64,000 bases of DNA from Adiantum capillus-veneris (taxonomy: Eukaryota; Streptophyta; Polypodiopsida; Polypodiales; Pteridaceae). The notes below the pieces were generated by a model. The model saw only the letters and a list, made by a program, of their open reading frames with translations, was not told the origin of the DNA and did not search any database. Location of the stretch: positions 2,578,312 through 2,642,311 of the forward strand of contig CM043945.1 of assembly GCA_014529385.2 (NCBI GenBank), read 5' to 3'. The position numbers were made by a program, and so were the translations under genes. Shown piece by piece: positions 1 to 11,000 of the stretch; within the stretch, counting starts at the first letter, position 1; the number at the start of each line of letters is the position of its first letter.

Positions 1-740
1 GTAGCACGGGCATTGCTTAAGCCAAAATCCATAACACGAAATGCAAACACTCCAAATTAGGTTATAAAGGCTGTTTTAGCTTGGTCCTCTAGTGCAATTG
101 TGATTTGATTGTAGCCAGAGTACCCATCTAAAAAGATATAAGTTTCCTTCCCTGCAACTCTTTCAAGCACATGTTCTGAATATGGCAAGGGGTAATGGTC
201 TCTCCTAGTGGTGGCATTGACCTTCTTGAGATCCACGCACACTCTGAGTTTCCCATTCTTTTTTGGCACAATCACTATTGGAGACACCCATTCAGAGTGC
301 TCAATAGGGTATATGAATTCGCATTCCACAAGCTTTTCAATCTCTTTTTGAAAAATCTTTGCATATTTAGGATTCATTGGGTAGGGTCGTTGCTGAACTG
401 GTTTAGCCATTCTATTCATGGGGATTGTGTGTTGCACCATGGAAGGTGGAACACCTTTCATATCATGATATGTCCAAGAAAATATATCCCTGAATTCCTT
501 GAGAAGTTCTTTAAGTACTCACTCCTCAGTCTCTTCCAAATCTTGGGCAATGAAGACAGGTTTGGACTCTTCTCCTAGATCTGCTAACTCTATTTCCTTA
601 ACTATCGCTGGGCCATCATAGACTCCATTGCTTCCATCGATAGGTTTCCTTTGAGCCTTTGTATACACAACCTTATGTTCCTTTGTGGTATACGATTTGA
701 AATGTTCAGGTGCAGGGTGTAAGTCTGTGGGGTCCTGTTG
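1..740 (-). pseudogene. Gypsy pre-RT linker and N-terminal reverse transcriptase, partial
   Basis: RNA-dependent DNA polymerase of element A. Reading leftwards from 740, the pre-RT linker contains FRDIFSWTYHDM, followed by the RT start with VSPIVIVPKKNGKLRVCVD (around 290-230), the Y-L-P and F-LDGYSGYNQI blocks (about 190-110) and KTAFIT. FLDGYSGYNQI corresponds to the first catalytic Asp region of Ty3 RT. A stop (57-59) interrupts it, but the frame continues with a phenylalanine-glycine block typical of RT (FGVFAFRVMDFGLSNA). Another in-frame stop lies near 520. The YxDD catalytic block, RNase H and integrase would lie beyond base 1. The family call is very secure; the gene is a broken fragment. 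Confidence 0.92.
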
Positions 741-1640
741 TTATGTGGACTGTGATTTCACTTCCGATTCTTTTTGTTGTTGAGATAACTCTTGATTTTG
801 TCGTCTCCTTACAGTACGGCTCAACTTTGGCTTCTCTGTAGCATCTAGTTGTGCGACGTCAATGGGTTGTGGACTACACCACATAACCCTTTGAAGGTAT
901 TCACCCCAGTTATCTACCAACTTCCGATGAGCATCACATGCTCCTATATAATTAAGCCATTCTGCGGTAGATTTCTTTTCATTTATTCTAGCACGCACAT
1001 TTGCTTGATATCTTCGCCTCTTATATCTCTTACTCTTCTTGTCTAATTTTTGATTACGGCCGATCTCTAGTGAAGAGTCACTAGATGAATCACTACTTGT
1101 GTCTTTTGCTCCCTTGGATAGATTGTCATCTAGGGTACCACTAGGCCTTGAATGGTTTGCACTAAGATTTAACTCAGATTCTTCGTCCTCAAAGTCAATT
1201 TCAATTCATGATTCTGACCCCAAATCGTGTGGGCTATAGTCTTGTGAGACGCTACTGGTCCCAATGCCAGTCAAACCTTCATCTTGTAGTTCATCAGAAG
1301 CTATATGCATTGCTTCTAGCATATTTAAGGGTACGAGTGGTGGCATTTCATCCCCCTCAGGTGTTACCCAGGTCGTCCCCCTGTTTCCCCAAGTGTCTAT
1401 GGTTTCTGCTAGGTGGACCCGATCCACATTGTCCGACTCAGTCATCCCAGGTAGTACATCCATATAAGGAGAATCATCCCCAATATTAGTGTCCGCTTTA
1501 CACGTGTAACAATATTTCAATGGGGCCGAGTGAACCGTGGTGTCAGATCTATGATCAATTATAAACATGTTTCCTAGAGGATGTGCTCGACCAGTTACAA
1601 GATCCACTCGAATGACAAAATCTTGGAACTGCAAGTAGAC
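741..1640 (-). pseudogene. Element A protease-to-RT spacer
   Basis: Coding-like spacer between protease and RT. The segment 1634-1206 (142 aa) continues the conserved post-protease sequence shared with B and C up to the residues MHIASD. It then diverges completely (A reads ELQDEG; B reads NTHPHI). The segment 998-741 (85 aa) is rich in Arg, Lys and Gln and resembles the basic spacers between PR and RT in plant Gypsy polyproteins. Stops near 1205 and 741 break the frame. The divergence point near 1290 marks where the B/C lineage acquired a different 3' half. Confidence 0.7.
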
Positions 1641-2371
1641 ATAGTTTTTAGATCAGCCATGCACCATTTTTGCTTCCCTCATGAAAGGACGTCCTAAGAT
1701 CATCTAAGATTCCATAGTGTGCTTGGAGAAATCCATAACAATGAAGGTAATTCGTATTTTATGTCCAAAGACCTTGATCTTGAGATCTTCTAGCATCCCA
1801 ATAGGTTTAACAATAGACCCATTGGCCATCTTTAATCAAGGATTCCCTTCACAGTTAATCCCTTGGTAGTGATTGGTATGGCTGCATTGGATTCATCTTC
1901 CTCAAAGTATTGTCCCAACTTGTTAAGAGGTATTTCTACAACAGGGTTCTCATCTAGGTTGGGTTGTGGATCTAAGTGTTCCTCCTCTATTGGCATCTAC
2001 CTAGCTCCATCCATCTGTGAAAATTGTGGTAGCCCGACCTTCAATTCTCCATTGAGAAAATCTCAAAGAGCTAAGAATAGCTCAGGGTCTCCATATAGTT
2101 TGGACATGATGGTGGTTCTAACTTTGGAAGCCATGAAATCCATCAATTTGGCAATATTTAACGGCACCTTTTGGAATTCAGTCCCTTGAAGTGCGGAAGA
2201 TGGGATCTCCATTTCTTCGATAAGGTCAGGTAGTCCCTCTGTAAACATTCTTTCTAACAAGAAGTGAGTACGCCCACTTTCCCATGACTTTAAGTCACTT
2301 TCTTCTTGGATGACACTAGGTATGGCTAAGGGTCTATGGACTTTTTGAGGTTGTTGTTGCATAGGGAACAT
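1641..2371 (-). pseudogene. Element A gag end and aspartic protease remnant
   Basis: Retroviral-type aspartic protease region of element A. The C-terminal flap-side motif ILGRPFMRE is encoded near 1700-1670 and is typical of Gypsy proteases. The segment 2371-2063 (102 aa) is the linker upstream of protease. Relative to element B, 82 bp are missing at about 1831 (B 16771-16852). The catalytic Asp codon is kept but the loop after it is lost and the frame is shifted. There is also a stop inside the ILGRPF region, so no active protease can be made from this copy. Confidence 0.8.
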
Positions 2372-2389
2372 TGTGTCTGTAATCTGGAT

Positions 2390-4351
2390 CTACCTAGGTG
2401 CTGGCTCTAGATCCGTTTGGGTATCTTTTACCAAACTCCTTAATTGCTTGACTCGCACGATCTCCTCTGTAGGGTTTGGATAAGTTCCTATCTTTTTCTT
2501 GGATCCTGGCCATTGTGGCTCATGACGATCTTCCTTATTGGTTTCTTTCTTAGTGGTCGTTTTGGTCTCCATGGTTTCACCTGAATCACAATCCTCTTCA
2601 ATGTCGTTCATATATACGGGGTCGTCACCAGTTCCTATGTTGGTCTTTGAACTGGGGTCTGACTTCGCTGCTTTTTGCGATCTCTTCCTTCGTGTTTTCT
2701 TCTTCTTCTGAGATTGGGCAATTGATGCTGTGTCTCTTTCTTCAAGAATATAATTTTGTTTTTGGAGCATCGATCGTGTGAGTACGTTCATTGGTACCAC
2801 AGGTGTACTTTGTGATGGCTCCTCGGTAACCTCAATCAAGTTTAATGGCACGATCTTCGGCGCATTTGGACATTGGGCAATCAAATGATCTATGCCACAT
2901 CGATTACACATGAGTATTGGCATTGTAGACGTGCTCGCTTGATTGGTTTGCATTAGTGTGGCGTTCTTTTGTAGCCTAATAGGACACTTGGCTACATGAT
3001 ATGGACCTCCACACTCATAGCATTGAAGAGGTGGTCTCTTGGCAGTGTAATTGATATTTTGGCCTCTTGCAGGAAGAGCATCTACTTGATAGAAAGATTT
3101 GACTTGTCCCCAATAGTCCTCCATGTAGTATTGTGGACTCTCTTCAAGCACATCCATCCCATAGGCAATATTAGGATCTATATCTTCCTCATAGCCTTCC
3201 AAAAAAGCAATAGATGACTCACAACCCACTTGATTTATAGAAGTGATTCTCGGATGTGGTGGTTTCGGTCCTAGCACTGGTGGTAAGGGTGTTGTTTGAA
3301 CAACATTTTGGGCCCTAGGGACCATGTGTTGTGACGTTTGTTCAAGAGGTGGGGCCGGCATCAATACAGGCACTCGAGGCGTGTCTGTCCATGCTAAGGT
3401 TGGTCTATTGGCCATCGCGCACTTAAATACTATGCAATCCTTAGCTTGATGACCATACCTCCCACAGGCATTGCAATTCCCATTGAATTTCACTCTAAAA
3501 GTAGGGCATTCACTGGTACTATGCGGACCATAGCATATTGAGCACCATTGTTGCTCCCTTCTTCGATACATATGATTGTTTTGCAGAGCACGATTGTCTC
3601 TAAGACTCTCTTGAATACGCTTGGTGAGATCTGCTAAAGTCATCTCAGATATCTTTGGCTCCTTAGCAGTAGGCTTTAGAGTCTTTGGTTTATGCCCTGA
3701 TGCTTGCGAGCTAAAAGATTTAGGCTCAATAGACACTCTTTCTCTTTGAATCATTAAATTATCCTCCAATTGGATCTCATTGGTGGTGACTGCTTCCCAA
3801 GTGGTGATACCTCTAATGACTAGGCCATTGTAGATATCCTCGTGTCGTAAACCCCTAATGAATTTATCAAGCAATTGATTATTATTGAAGCGCTCATTGG
3901 GATTACAACGAGAATTCAAATGCTTTAAGTAACTAATAAAGTCTCTTACAGACTCTCCTTCCTCTCGTTCGCCTTTTTGGAACTGAGAGGATACACCCCA
4001 AAGCACTCCCTCTCGTATGTATTCTTTCAAAAATAGTCTCCTAAGAGTAGAGTAAATAGTTTTTTCTTCCACCCTTAGGGTTCTATGCCAATCCCATGCC
4101 TTCCCACTTAAGGTTAGGCTTAAAGCATTACTCTTATGGAGGTCATTGTGTTCTCCTAGAGAATCACATATTTGTTCAAACACTTCGATATGCTTTCGCA
4201 CATTCCCGTCTCCACTAAATTTGTGTGTACGCTTGGCTATTTGTACTGCCTTACTTCTATGCTCTCTATCAGGCGTGTTACGCATATTCTCAGCAATAGA
4301 TCGAACGATAGCTTGGTCTTGGCGTAGGCACAGTGGGTGGAGGTGCTCCAT
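2390..4351 (-). pseudogene. Element A gag, capsid C-half with four zinc knuckles
   Basis: A 653-codon open stretch encoding the C-terminal part of Gag. It would form virus-like particles and package element RNA in the cytoplasm. A Retrotrans_gag capsid domain spans about residues 30-205 (VFEQICDSLGEH, FIRGLRHEDIYNGL). Four zinc knuckles follow: C270-C273-H277-C282 (CX2CX3HX4C), C293-C296-H301-C306 (canonical CX2CX4HX4C), C444-C447-H452-C456 (CX2CX4HX3C) and C482-C485-H489-C494 (CX2CX3HX4C). A basic Lys/Arg tract lies near residue 560. It is the most intact gag half of the A/B/C family here, but it is cut off from its N-terminal half by frame breaks near 4300-4450. Confidence 0.92.
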
Positions 4352-4450
4352 AGACTACATGTGGAGTAGGTATTGGCATTGGTCTTGGCGCATAGGAAGC
4401 CCTTGGGTTCCACGGTTGGTACGGTGTTGTGCCATGTGGCGGCCCAAAGT

Positions 4451-5910
4451 TCATATGTGTGGCTCTAGGCATAGCATACGTCGGATGTGACATGCTAATG
4501 CTAGCCAGTATGGTCCCATGGAAATAAGAGCTTGGGTGTTGTGGTTGTGGAGCATAGGTTGTTGAAACAATTGGGGGGGGGGGGGGGGGGGGGGGGGGTT
4601 AGGAACTACATGAGTACGTGGAACCATAGGTGCATACGATTGGTACACACTTGCAGGTACTGTTGCAGGCATTGTGCTACCATGTAGCGGTGCTTTACTA
4701 ACAAATGAGGTCCATGGCGTGTTTCTTGGCATGCCCATCATTGGGGTAGGCATGGTAGCCATGGTGTCATCAAGGGAAAGATGAGCTAGACTTGGAAAAG
4801 TAAAGCTATCACTTGTAGGCTCAGATTGCACTGAGACCCCTGGCGAAACAACATATGGGCGATCCATCGGACTTACCGAGGGAGTCTCCATTTGTGATAA
4901 GGTCGGTTGTTTAGCCTTCCCTGTATCCAAGAATCTCATGAGACCCCTTGAAGGTATGTGGATCCCCATGTTCTATCTCTCTAACTCAATAACCCTATGG
5001 ACGACCTCACAAACTCTTTGTTGTTGATCCTCCACGCTAGTAGCACCCGTTGTGGATTGTAGGACATCTAACCAACCCACGTGATAGGTGTGACTTGTGT
5101 ATAGGTCAGTTAGAGTTTTCGTTTGTAGTTCGTACTCCTAATTCTCATTTAAGAATGCTCCATTTATGATAGAGGTGCTAGGGGTGTCCCTTGAACTAGA
5201 TGCAATGTGGCTCTCTATGGGTTGACCCTTAGTGGTCACTAATTCAAGAGCACTTGATTGCTCCCCTAGCAATGATATTGGCATAGGAGCTTTCACTTTT
5301 AGCTCACTTTGTTGCTCCGCCTTGCGTAAGCTCTCAATTTCCTTTTCCCTAGCGGCAATGATATATCGCTCAACCTCTTGCACTTCGGCAAGGCTACTAC
5401 CATCGGGTAATATGACCTCGGAGGGGAATAGCTCTGAAGAGTCCAGAGGTGCAGTGAATGGAGTATTCACTTGCACACTCTCTAAAGACATAGGGTCTAC
5501 GTTGGTCATGAATGGCGAATTTACTTCCCCACTCCCCTCATTACATCATTAGCTGCATGTTCGGAGCGAGTGGCTTTGCTAAAGGTTTCCTTCAAGCAGC
5601 TAAGCATGCTCGGCCTGGACCGTGGGCCCATGGCATGCATGTCTTGGCTTGAGCTATCCGGATAAGGCATTGGGTAACCCTCTATGACATCGTAGTCAGA
5701 GGAAGAGTCACTAGCCGCTATGTTCGGGTCTTGGTTTGTACTACCTTGGGTCCCCTTCGAGGGCCCGGAACCTAAGGTAGGTGGATATTGAGACCTCGCG
5801 TAAGTCAAAATTCTCTCTAGTTGCTCCATCTCTAGCACACGACCAAAGCGTAGATGCATGTGCCTTTGGCACACTACAAGCGTCGGTGAATAACCTCGAA
5901 GGTTAACCAC
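4451..5910 (-). pseudogene. Element A gag, N-terminal half
   Basis: Three stretches (5910-5521, 5509-5138, 4969-4451) cover the N-terminal Gag of element A, matching element B almost throughout. The start region carries the MHLRFGRVLE block, a version of the M-x-LRSGR motif that opens many plant Gypsy Gag proteins. It is followed by acidic/Ser-rich, Glu/Arg coiled-coil-like (VERYIIAAREKEIESLRKAEQ) and Pro/Met-rich segments. At the position where B and C have TGA after AEQ, A has CAA (Gln). Frame breaks occur near 5515, near 5137 and at the poly-G tract. Confidence 0.85.
4573..4598. repeat. Poly-G tract, 26 bp, inside gag
   Basis: An uninterrupted run of 26 G lies within the Pro-rich part of element A gag, where element B has only a short G-rich stretch (19620-19629). 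On the minus strand it reads as poly-proline and it disturbs the gag frame. The length may be unreliable, since homopolymers this long are error-prone in sequencing. Confidence 0.9.
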
Positions 5911-6580
5911 TTACTTTTTTAGGCGTCCATTTTTACTCGTTTTTTTAAAATGTTTTTTTAAGTTTTTTAATGATCGGTTTTTTGATTAAAGTGTGTGATA
6001 GCTCAAAAGGAGCGTATCACTCAGAGGGTCGCGGTGTGCTTTATAGCACAACGTTCGGTCACTTGAAACTCCGTTGGTTCTCAAAAAATCAATTTTTAGC
6101 TACGTGTGAAGCTAAAATACGTAATTTTAATGGGCGATTGAGGCCTGAGCCTGAGCGCGAGCTTGGGCTTGGGTATGGGCATGGGCTTGGGAGATATTCC
6201 CGATCCCGGTCCTACCTTTATTTTTATTTTTATTTTTTTGGATAAGGTCGTTGCGGCCTGCGTGCGAGCACACACACACACACACTACCTACCTACTTAC
6301 AACTAATACACCTACTGTTACACACTAACACACTTCATTAGCTCTCACAAATCTACTTCCTACTTACTGTACTTTACATTACACAGAACTAACAACCTTA
6401 ATACTAACACCTTAGCACAGAGAAAACACAGTAACCTTTCAAAAATTCATTAACAAAGAAATACACAGTAACAACACAAAATCCTTCTTCTCAACACACA
6501 CACCTTCCTTCCCTACCTTTCCTACAATTGAAATTGCACCATGGAGAAGCACAGAGTGCTACTCAAGCTTAATGCATGGC
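5911..6580 (-). other. Element A 5' leader
   Basis: Noncoding leader between primer site and gag. It is homologous to the leaders of B (20921-21570) and C (56323-57115), including the segment reading gatattcccgatcccggtcc near 6192 and a T-rich run. Short C/A-rich repeats lie at 6260-6500. No gene is seen. Confidence 0.75.
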
Positions 6581-6582
6581 AT

Positions 6583-6600
6583 TTCCTCGACAGCGGCACA
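6583..6600 (-). promoter_or_regulatory. Decayed primer binding site (tRNA-Asp type)
   Basis: Position-equivalent to the tRNA-Asp primer site of elements B and C, directly inside the 5' LTR. The plus strand reads ttcctcgacagcggcaca against tccccggcagcggcgcca in B, so several bases have mutated. Confidence 0.6.
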
Positions 6601-6605
6601 GAAAA

Positions 6606-7166
6606 TGTGCACGTCTGTCGCACAAGTCAATGCAAGGAACTTGCCGATACACTGTGTGCGAGCCACAAATGGCTCCAAGCATGCAACTAGACTAATCTAG
6701 CAAGCTCAAGAGAGCAAGGGTGTGTCACTCACAGCTCTACGCTTGCCTTCGTTGCGGATTCCTCGCCGCGAAGAAGAAGGAGCCGCTGCTGTGCTGTCGT
6801 CGCAATGCTCGATCACACACACACACTCTCTCTCGCTCTCCCTCTCTCACACACATACACACACAAGGAGGTGAAGAAGAAGAAGATGGAGATGGAGATG
6901 GAGCAAGAGCACTCTTCTATTGCACAAATGAAAGAATGAGTGATTTTTAGGTTTAGGTGATTTTTATATGAGCTTGCCCCATTCACACTTGGGCGCCCAT
7001 ACTTAGCCAACTAACCCTTGAATGTTGTTGTTAGAGTGCGCCTCTCATCGGCGATCACTCTACCCTTTTCCTATTGGACCGACAAGCCCGGTACCTGACT
7101 CTACCAAATAAATAATACAGCGTATGTCGTAGGTGATAGGGTGTCCGTGAGCCGTGAGGGTTAACA
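6606..7166 (-). repeat. Element A 5' LTR (561 bp)
   Basis: Begins TGTTAACCCTCACGG and ends GCACA on the minus strand, aligned end to end with the LTRs of B and C. It carries the family's compound microsatellite of CA, CT and GAA units (about 6815-6900) and a TATA-like ATATAAAAA on the minus strand at 6961-6969. The flanking 7167-7171 (ttgac) would be one target-site copy; the other is outside the window. Confidence 0.92.
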
Positions 7167-7176
7167 TTGACTCGAC

Positions 7177-7317
7177 ATGCCTATAGAGGCAACCGACCTT
7201 GATGGCCCACTTCTAGATGATGAGCCAAATTTTATGGAGACCGACATCACTGAGGGGGATGATGAGGAAACCTTGAAGGACGATCAAGAGGATTGGCCAA
7301 CCCTACCAATATCTTGA
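7177..7317 (+). CDS. Short acidic ORF (46 aa), unrecognised
   Basis: ATG at 7177 to TGA at 7315, rich in Asp and Glu. It lies immediately outside element A and upstream of a plus-strand gag fossil, so it may be the tail of an upstream piece or leader peptide of that element. No homolog is recognised and it may be chance. Confidence 0.2.
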   Translation: MPIEATDLDGPLLDDEPNFMETDITEGDDEETLKDDQEDWPTLPIS

Positions 7318-7569
7318 TGGAGACGGAGCTCTCTAGCAAGATATTCAAATGTTTTAATGCAAAATTGACTAATGTAGTCCTGATGCTTCAAATCATCTCC
7401 ACATGCCTAGACGCATTGACAAGTACTTTAGTAGGCTCTCCTCTTCTTCATAGTAGGAGGACACGCACAACATGAGTGAGCGTAGCCTCACCCATAGTTA
7501 TGAGATTCCAAACCGATGTGTCTACGGGGCCATCCGTAGAGAGCATCTCTACATAGGCTCTACTCAAGG

Positions 7570-8311
7570 ATTTGAAGTTGCCTAGCTTTGGAGGTGAGAA
7601 AAGAGAGTGGAACAAAGATTTTGTAAATATGTTTCTAGAAAAGTGGTCAAACATTCATGCATTGCAAAATCAGCCCAGCCATGTGCAACCCATAGAGGCT
7701 AGCTTCTTGTTGGACTGGAAATGTGCACAAGTGGTAGATGAGCTTGACTACTCGTTTGGCCACTTAAGCATAGTTGAAAGCAATGTTTCAAAAGGAATTC
7801 TTGCCAGACAATGAAGAAAAGAAAAACTGGGAGTCATGGGACAAGTGCAGGATGGAGAACAAGTCTCTAACTTATTACATCCCAAACTACAAAGATAGTA
7901 CTCAAGTTAAAAGGCATCGATGTATTCAGGACTTTGTGCAGCTTTGAGAGGGACCTCACAAATGATTATCTTGAGTATGTAGAGCCGCTTCAGCCGAAAG
8001 GCTCCTTCAAGGTGATGAAATATGCCCAAATATATTTTTACATCAAGAATCATGGTGTGTAAGATGGGGCATGTAGGGTTGGGGATAAAGGGAAAAAGGG
8101 GTCGGGTTTAAAAGAAAGGGGTTTCATAGTGAGAGATAGGGGGAGAGGACAAATCACAGGAGTCAAGGTGGTCATTGGACTAAAAAAAAAACCATTTAAA
8201 AAGAAAAAAGAGTTCAAAATCTTAAAAAAAAGAGCTACATTAAAGCACGGAAGGAAAATTGATGCTTCAGTTGCAATGAGGTAGGGCACACTAAGGCTGA
8301 ATGGCCAAAGC
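7570..8311 (+). pseudogene. Decayed retroelement gag, capsid and one zinc knuckle
   Basis: Plus-strand remnants in shifting frames read like a plant Retrotrans_gag domain. They include FGGEKREWNKDFVNMFLEKW (7585-7645), then a segment with NEEKKNWESWDKCRMENKSL (about 7811-7870), then FERDLTNDYLEYVEPLQPKG (about 7945-8005). At 8263-8304 a zinc knuckle reads CFSCNEVGHTKAEW: spacing CX2CX4HX4 with the last Cys changed to Trp (TGG). The order capsid then knuckle supports the call. It has many frameshifts and no linked pol was found downstream. Confidence 0.6.
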
Positions 8312-8771
8312 TCAAAGCTAGCACTAATGGTAGTGAGCCTAAGAGAGATGGTAAATCCTCTAGGCGATTGCACACGCTGCAAAGACTTCCTCTCGATTTC
8401 GAAAAGTTCAGAGAGATGACAGTGTGCCATTGTGATGGGCATCATGCTTGACACCAGATATGTGTCAGCCTAGCATAGATCTTCATGACATGATGTACAT
8501 GTATGACACCATAGGTGGCCATAGAGTCACTATTTTCATCCGACCACCAACCATCAACCATCGACCATTGGCCACCACTGGCTTTTAATCACTTTTTGGC
8601 CGTTATCCGCAAAGTTATTCTGACAAAAAGGAATATTTTGACAAGGTTAAGCTCCTAAATTTGCTCCGTGCCATCTACAATTTTAAAAAAAAGACAAGCT
8701 AGAATCCACCAAATATATGTGCATTATTGGCTTCTTCTCACATAGGGGCCGTACAAGTTGTGCAACATACA
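8312..8771. other. No recognisable gene
   Basis: AT-rich stretch after the gag fossil. Short His/Cys-containing readings occur near 8420-8460 but do not form a confident motif. Nothing else is supported. Confidence 0.5.
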
Positions 8772-8990
8772 TTATGGTGGGAAAAAACTAACACCAACTT
8801 TGCATTGATGAACGTGTCGACATAGCTGATCTTTTCCAAGAGCTTTGGTGAAGATATCTGCATAAGTATCTTTAGTAGTACAATACTCAAGCTCCACAAT
8901 CTCATCCTCAATAAGCTCTCAAACATAATGATATTGAACCTCAATATGCTTTGTACGTGCATGGAAGACATGGTTATTGGCCGATCCACT
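8772..8990 (-). pseudogene. Copia RNase H C-terminal fragment
   Basis: On the minus strand a frame from 8990 to a stop at 8774-8772 reads as the end of a Ty1/Copia polyprotein: NNHVFHARTKHIEVQYHYV, then ELIEDEIVELEYCTTKDTYA, then DIFTKALGKDQ. The first block is the conserved H-x-R-T-K-H-I-E/D motif of Copia RNase H, and the last matches the D-x-x-T-K-x-L motif. One in-frame TGA follows HYV. The upstream part is interrupted by the truncated MITE at 9023. It could belong to the same dead Copia element as the integrase fossil at 11391-12435, being in the same orientation and correct order. Confidence 0.85.
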
Positions 8991-9022
8991 ATTTCCCAAG
9001 TCTCATTCTTTGTGATGCTATT

Positions 9023-9126
9023 GGGGATGGGAATGGAGGGAGATTTTTCTAGATTTTTACTCAAGCAATTAAAAAAAAAAATCTCGCTTTGCTCCAAAAT
9101 CAATTTTTGGAGCGAGCTTTTTTTCT

Positions 9127-9216
<90 letters not shown>

Positions 9217-9235
9217 GGAAAGCACCTCCCAAATA
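9023..9235. mobile_element. Truncated MITE copy
   Basis: Starts with GGGGATGGGAATGGAGGGAG, closely matching the left end of the MITE at 11744, including the following GATTTTT...ATTTTTACT block. It then contains a long TC run. The right inverted repeat and a matching target duplication are not found, so this copy is truncated or rearranged. It also sits in Copia-derived sequence. Confidence 0.6.
9130..9213. repeat. (TC)n microsatellite, about 84 bp
   Basis: Pure TC repeat within the truncated MITE copy. The equivalent position of the intact MITE also holds CT/GA runs. Confidence 0.95.
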
Positions 9236-9241
9236 GTTAAA

Positions 9242-10550
9242 ATGAAGGACATAGAGGAATACTCTCAGTTTTCCCACCACATCATTGAGAAGATGAAAAG
9301 CAAGGTCTATGTAGGTGAAAGCAAGATCAAGGAAGTAGAAATCTCTAGTTAGCACTTGATCAAAAGGTTGGAGGTGACTGATTCCTTCGTCGAAGAGTTT
9401 AGTGCCCTCCATGAGAAATCACATGCTAAGATCTAGAGCTTACAAGAGGCAAACCACACAAAAATGGTCAAGCTAATAGGCATGAACATGCTAGTGGAAA
9501 AGCTAACATCAACAAGTGAAGATCAAGAGAAGAAGATTCAAGAACTAAACACGACTTGGGGTACAAAAGCACATGCTCAATGGTTACATATGCAACTAGA
9601 TGTCATGAACATCCAAGTCACTCAAGCCAAAGCTAGATTAGAGGACCAAAAAGAGCTTCTCAACAAGCTAACGACTAATCCAGTAGCCCTCACCCCAAGG
9701 CTCAGACCTAGCCTACCAAGCTATGAAGAAAAGAAGCATGGACCTGGAGACAAAGTTGAAGATAGAGCAAATGCAGAGAAGAGAGCTATCTCTAAGATTT
9801 AAGAATAAGGAAGAGGAGTATCAAAAGCAGAGAGCCAAGTTCCAAGAATACCTATAGGTAGCTGAAATGTAGCTTAAAGGAAAGTAGATAGCTACAGAGG
9901 AATATACATCCAAACCAATCACTAAAGAAATAGAAGCTTTGCAATTCTTGTAATGCATGGAGGAGAGAGAGGGCACAATTTCCCTCCCTAAATTAGCATC
10001 ACTAGAGCTAGAAGAAGAAATAACACCAATAGACAACTTCACCACACTAGAGGTTGAGAAGGCATTGAAGGTTAATATTGAACAAGAGATATAGGATAAG
10101 AAGGAAGCAATAGCTTGGGAGAAGTGTGTTTTGCATCCGGCCAATGTTGCCCAGCTCATCTCTTAGCAGTCTCTATCGTACCCACTAGTGAAGTACAAGG
10201 TCTTAAAAGTTAAAGAATGACTTTTAAAATACCATGCAATAGATGGGGTAGAGCCACATTTAGCTTGGAGAAAATACCAGTTGAAGAGGCATCCTGATAT
10301 GTGAGTCTGTACACACAAGCTCCTCAAGAAATCCAAAGGGATCCCACAATCTGCCCATTACCAAGAGTTAGAAGTTGGAAAATCCAACAATTGATTCTTA
10401 AAAAACATCCTACTTGGCTAAACTACCCCAGACTCTCTCCACCAAAAGGAAAAGCGATTGAAGATTACATGCTAAAGACCTTGATAGATGCAATTGTGAA
10501 CAAATGGATACACCATGGATGTCGTTCCTAGAGGAAAATCAAGGACTCTG
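9242..10550 (+). pseudogene. Coiled-coil-rich coding fossil, unrecognised
   Basis: A coding-like reading runs from the ATG at 9242 with only scattered stops: KMKSKVYVGESKIKEVEIS, then 9464-9802 (112 aa, EDQEKKIQELNTTW, QAKARLEDQKELLNKLTT) and a Glu/Lys-rich continuation to about 10160. A later piece around 10186-10300 contains YHAIDGVEPHLAWRKY. The heptad-like Leu/Ile spacing suggests coiled coil. Stops are mostly TAG/TAA replacing likely Gln or Lys codons. It lies where the RT region of the surrounding dead Copia element would be, but it is on the opposite strand and shows no RT motif. Its family is unknown to me. Confidence 0.4.
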
Positions 10551-10921
10551 CTTACACCAAGGATCAACCATTAGATGAAGACCTATATGAAATTTATGCA
10601 AAGGTCATATTTTTAATGTCATACTATATGCAAACCTTTGAAGAAGCCTTCTACACCGTGTTCTTTACATTTAGAACTAAAATATTTGGCTTAGTCATTG
10701 AAAATCTTTGGGCAAGATTTGTCATTTCTATGAACATGAAAAGATGTTAACATGTTATTAACATGTTCACAAGTTTTATTAACAAAAAAAAGTTGTGATC
10801 ACGTGATTATAAAATCCCTGGTCACTAATAGTCTGTAAGTTGATTGCAAACCAAGAAGAGAGCAAGAGAGAGTCTTTGACATGTTTAATGGTACAATTGA
10901 TTACTTCAAATTTTGGAGCCC

Positions 10922-11000
<79 letters not shown>

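Larger units (their letters stand above)
1..7166 (-). mobile_element. Element A: partial Ty3/Gypsy retrotransposon (5' LTR to RT)
   Basis: Read on the minus strand it runs 5' LTR (7166-6606), decayed primer site, leader, gag, protease remnant, spacer and the first part of reverse transcriptase, then leaves the window at base 1. It is clearly homologous to elements B (13332-22196) and C (55719-63710) through LTR, gag and protease. It differs from them after the protease, where A continues into a conventional Gypsy pre-RT and RT and B/C do not. It is broken by stops, a poly-G run in gag and an 82-bp protease deletion, so this copy is not functional. Its 3' LTR and target duplication lie outside the window. 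Confidence 0.93.

Noticed and set aside
1863-2189. 108-aa plus-strand frame (also 16833-17192 and, on the minus strand, 59819-60196)
   Set aside because: Antisense shadow of the gag-protease linker of A, B and C.
6720-6950. Frames inside the A/B/C LTRs (also 13464-13676, 21564-21970, 55935-56329, 63353-63709)
   Set aside because: They recur in each LTR only because the LTRs are homologous; composition is microsatellite-driven and stops are not conserved.
8928-9236. Open frame of 102 aa ending in a long Leu-Ser repeat
   Set aside because: Produced by the TC microsatellite; the real signal here is the Copia RNase H fossil on the other strand.
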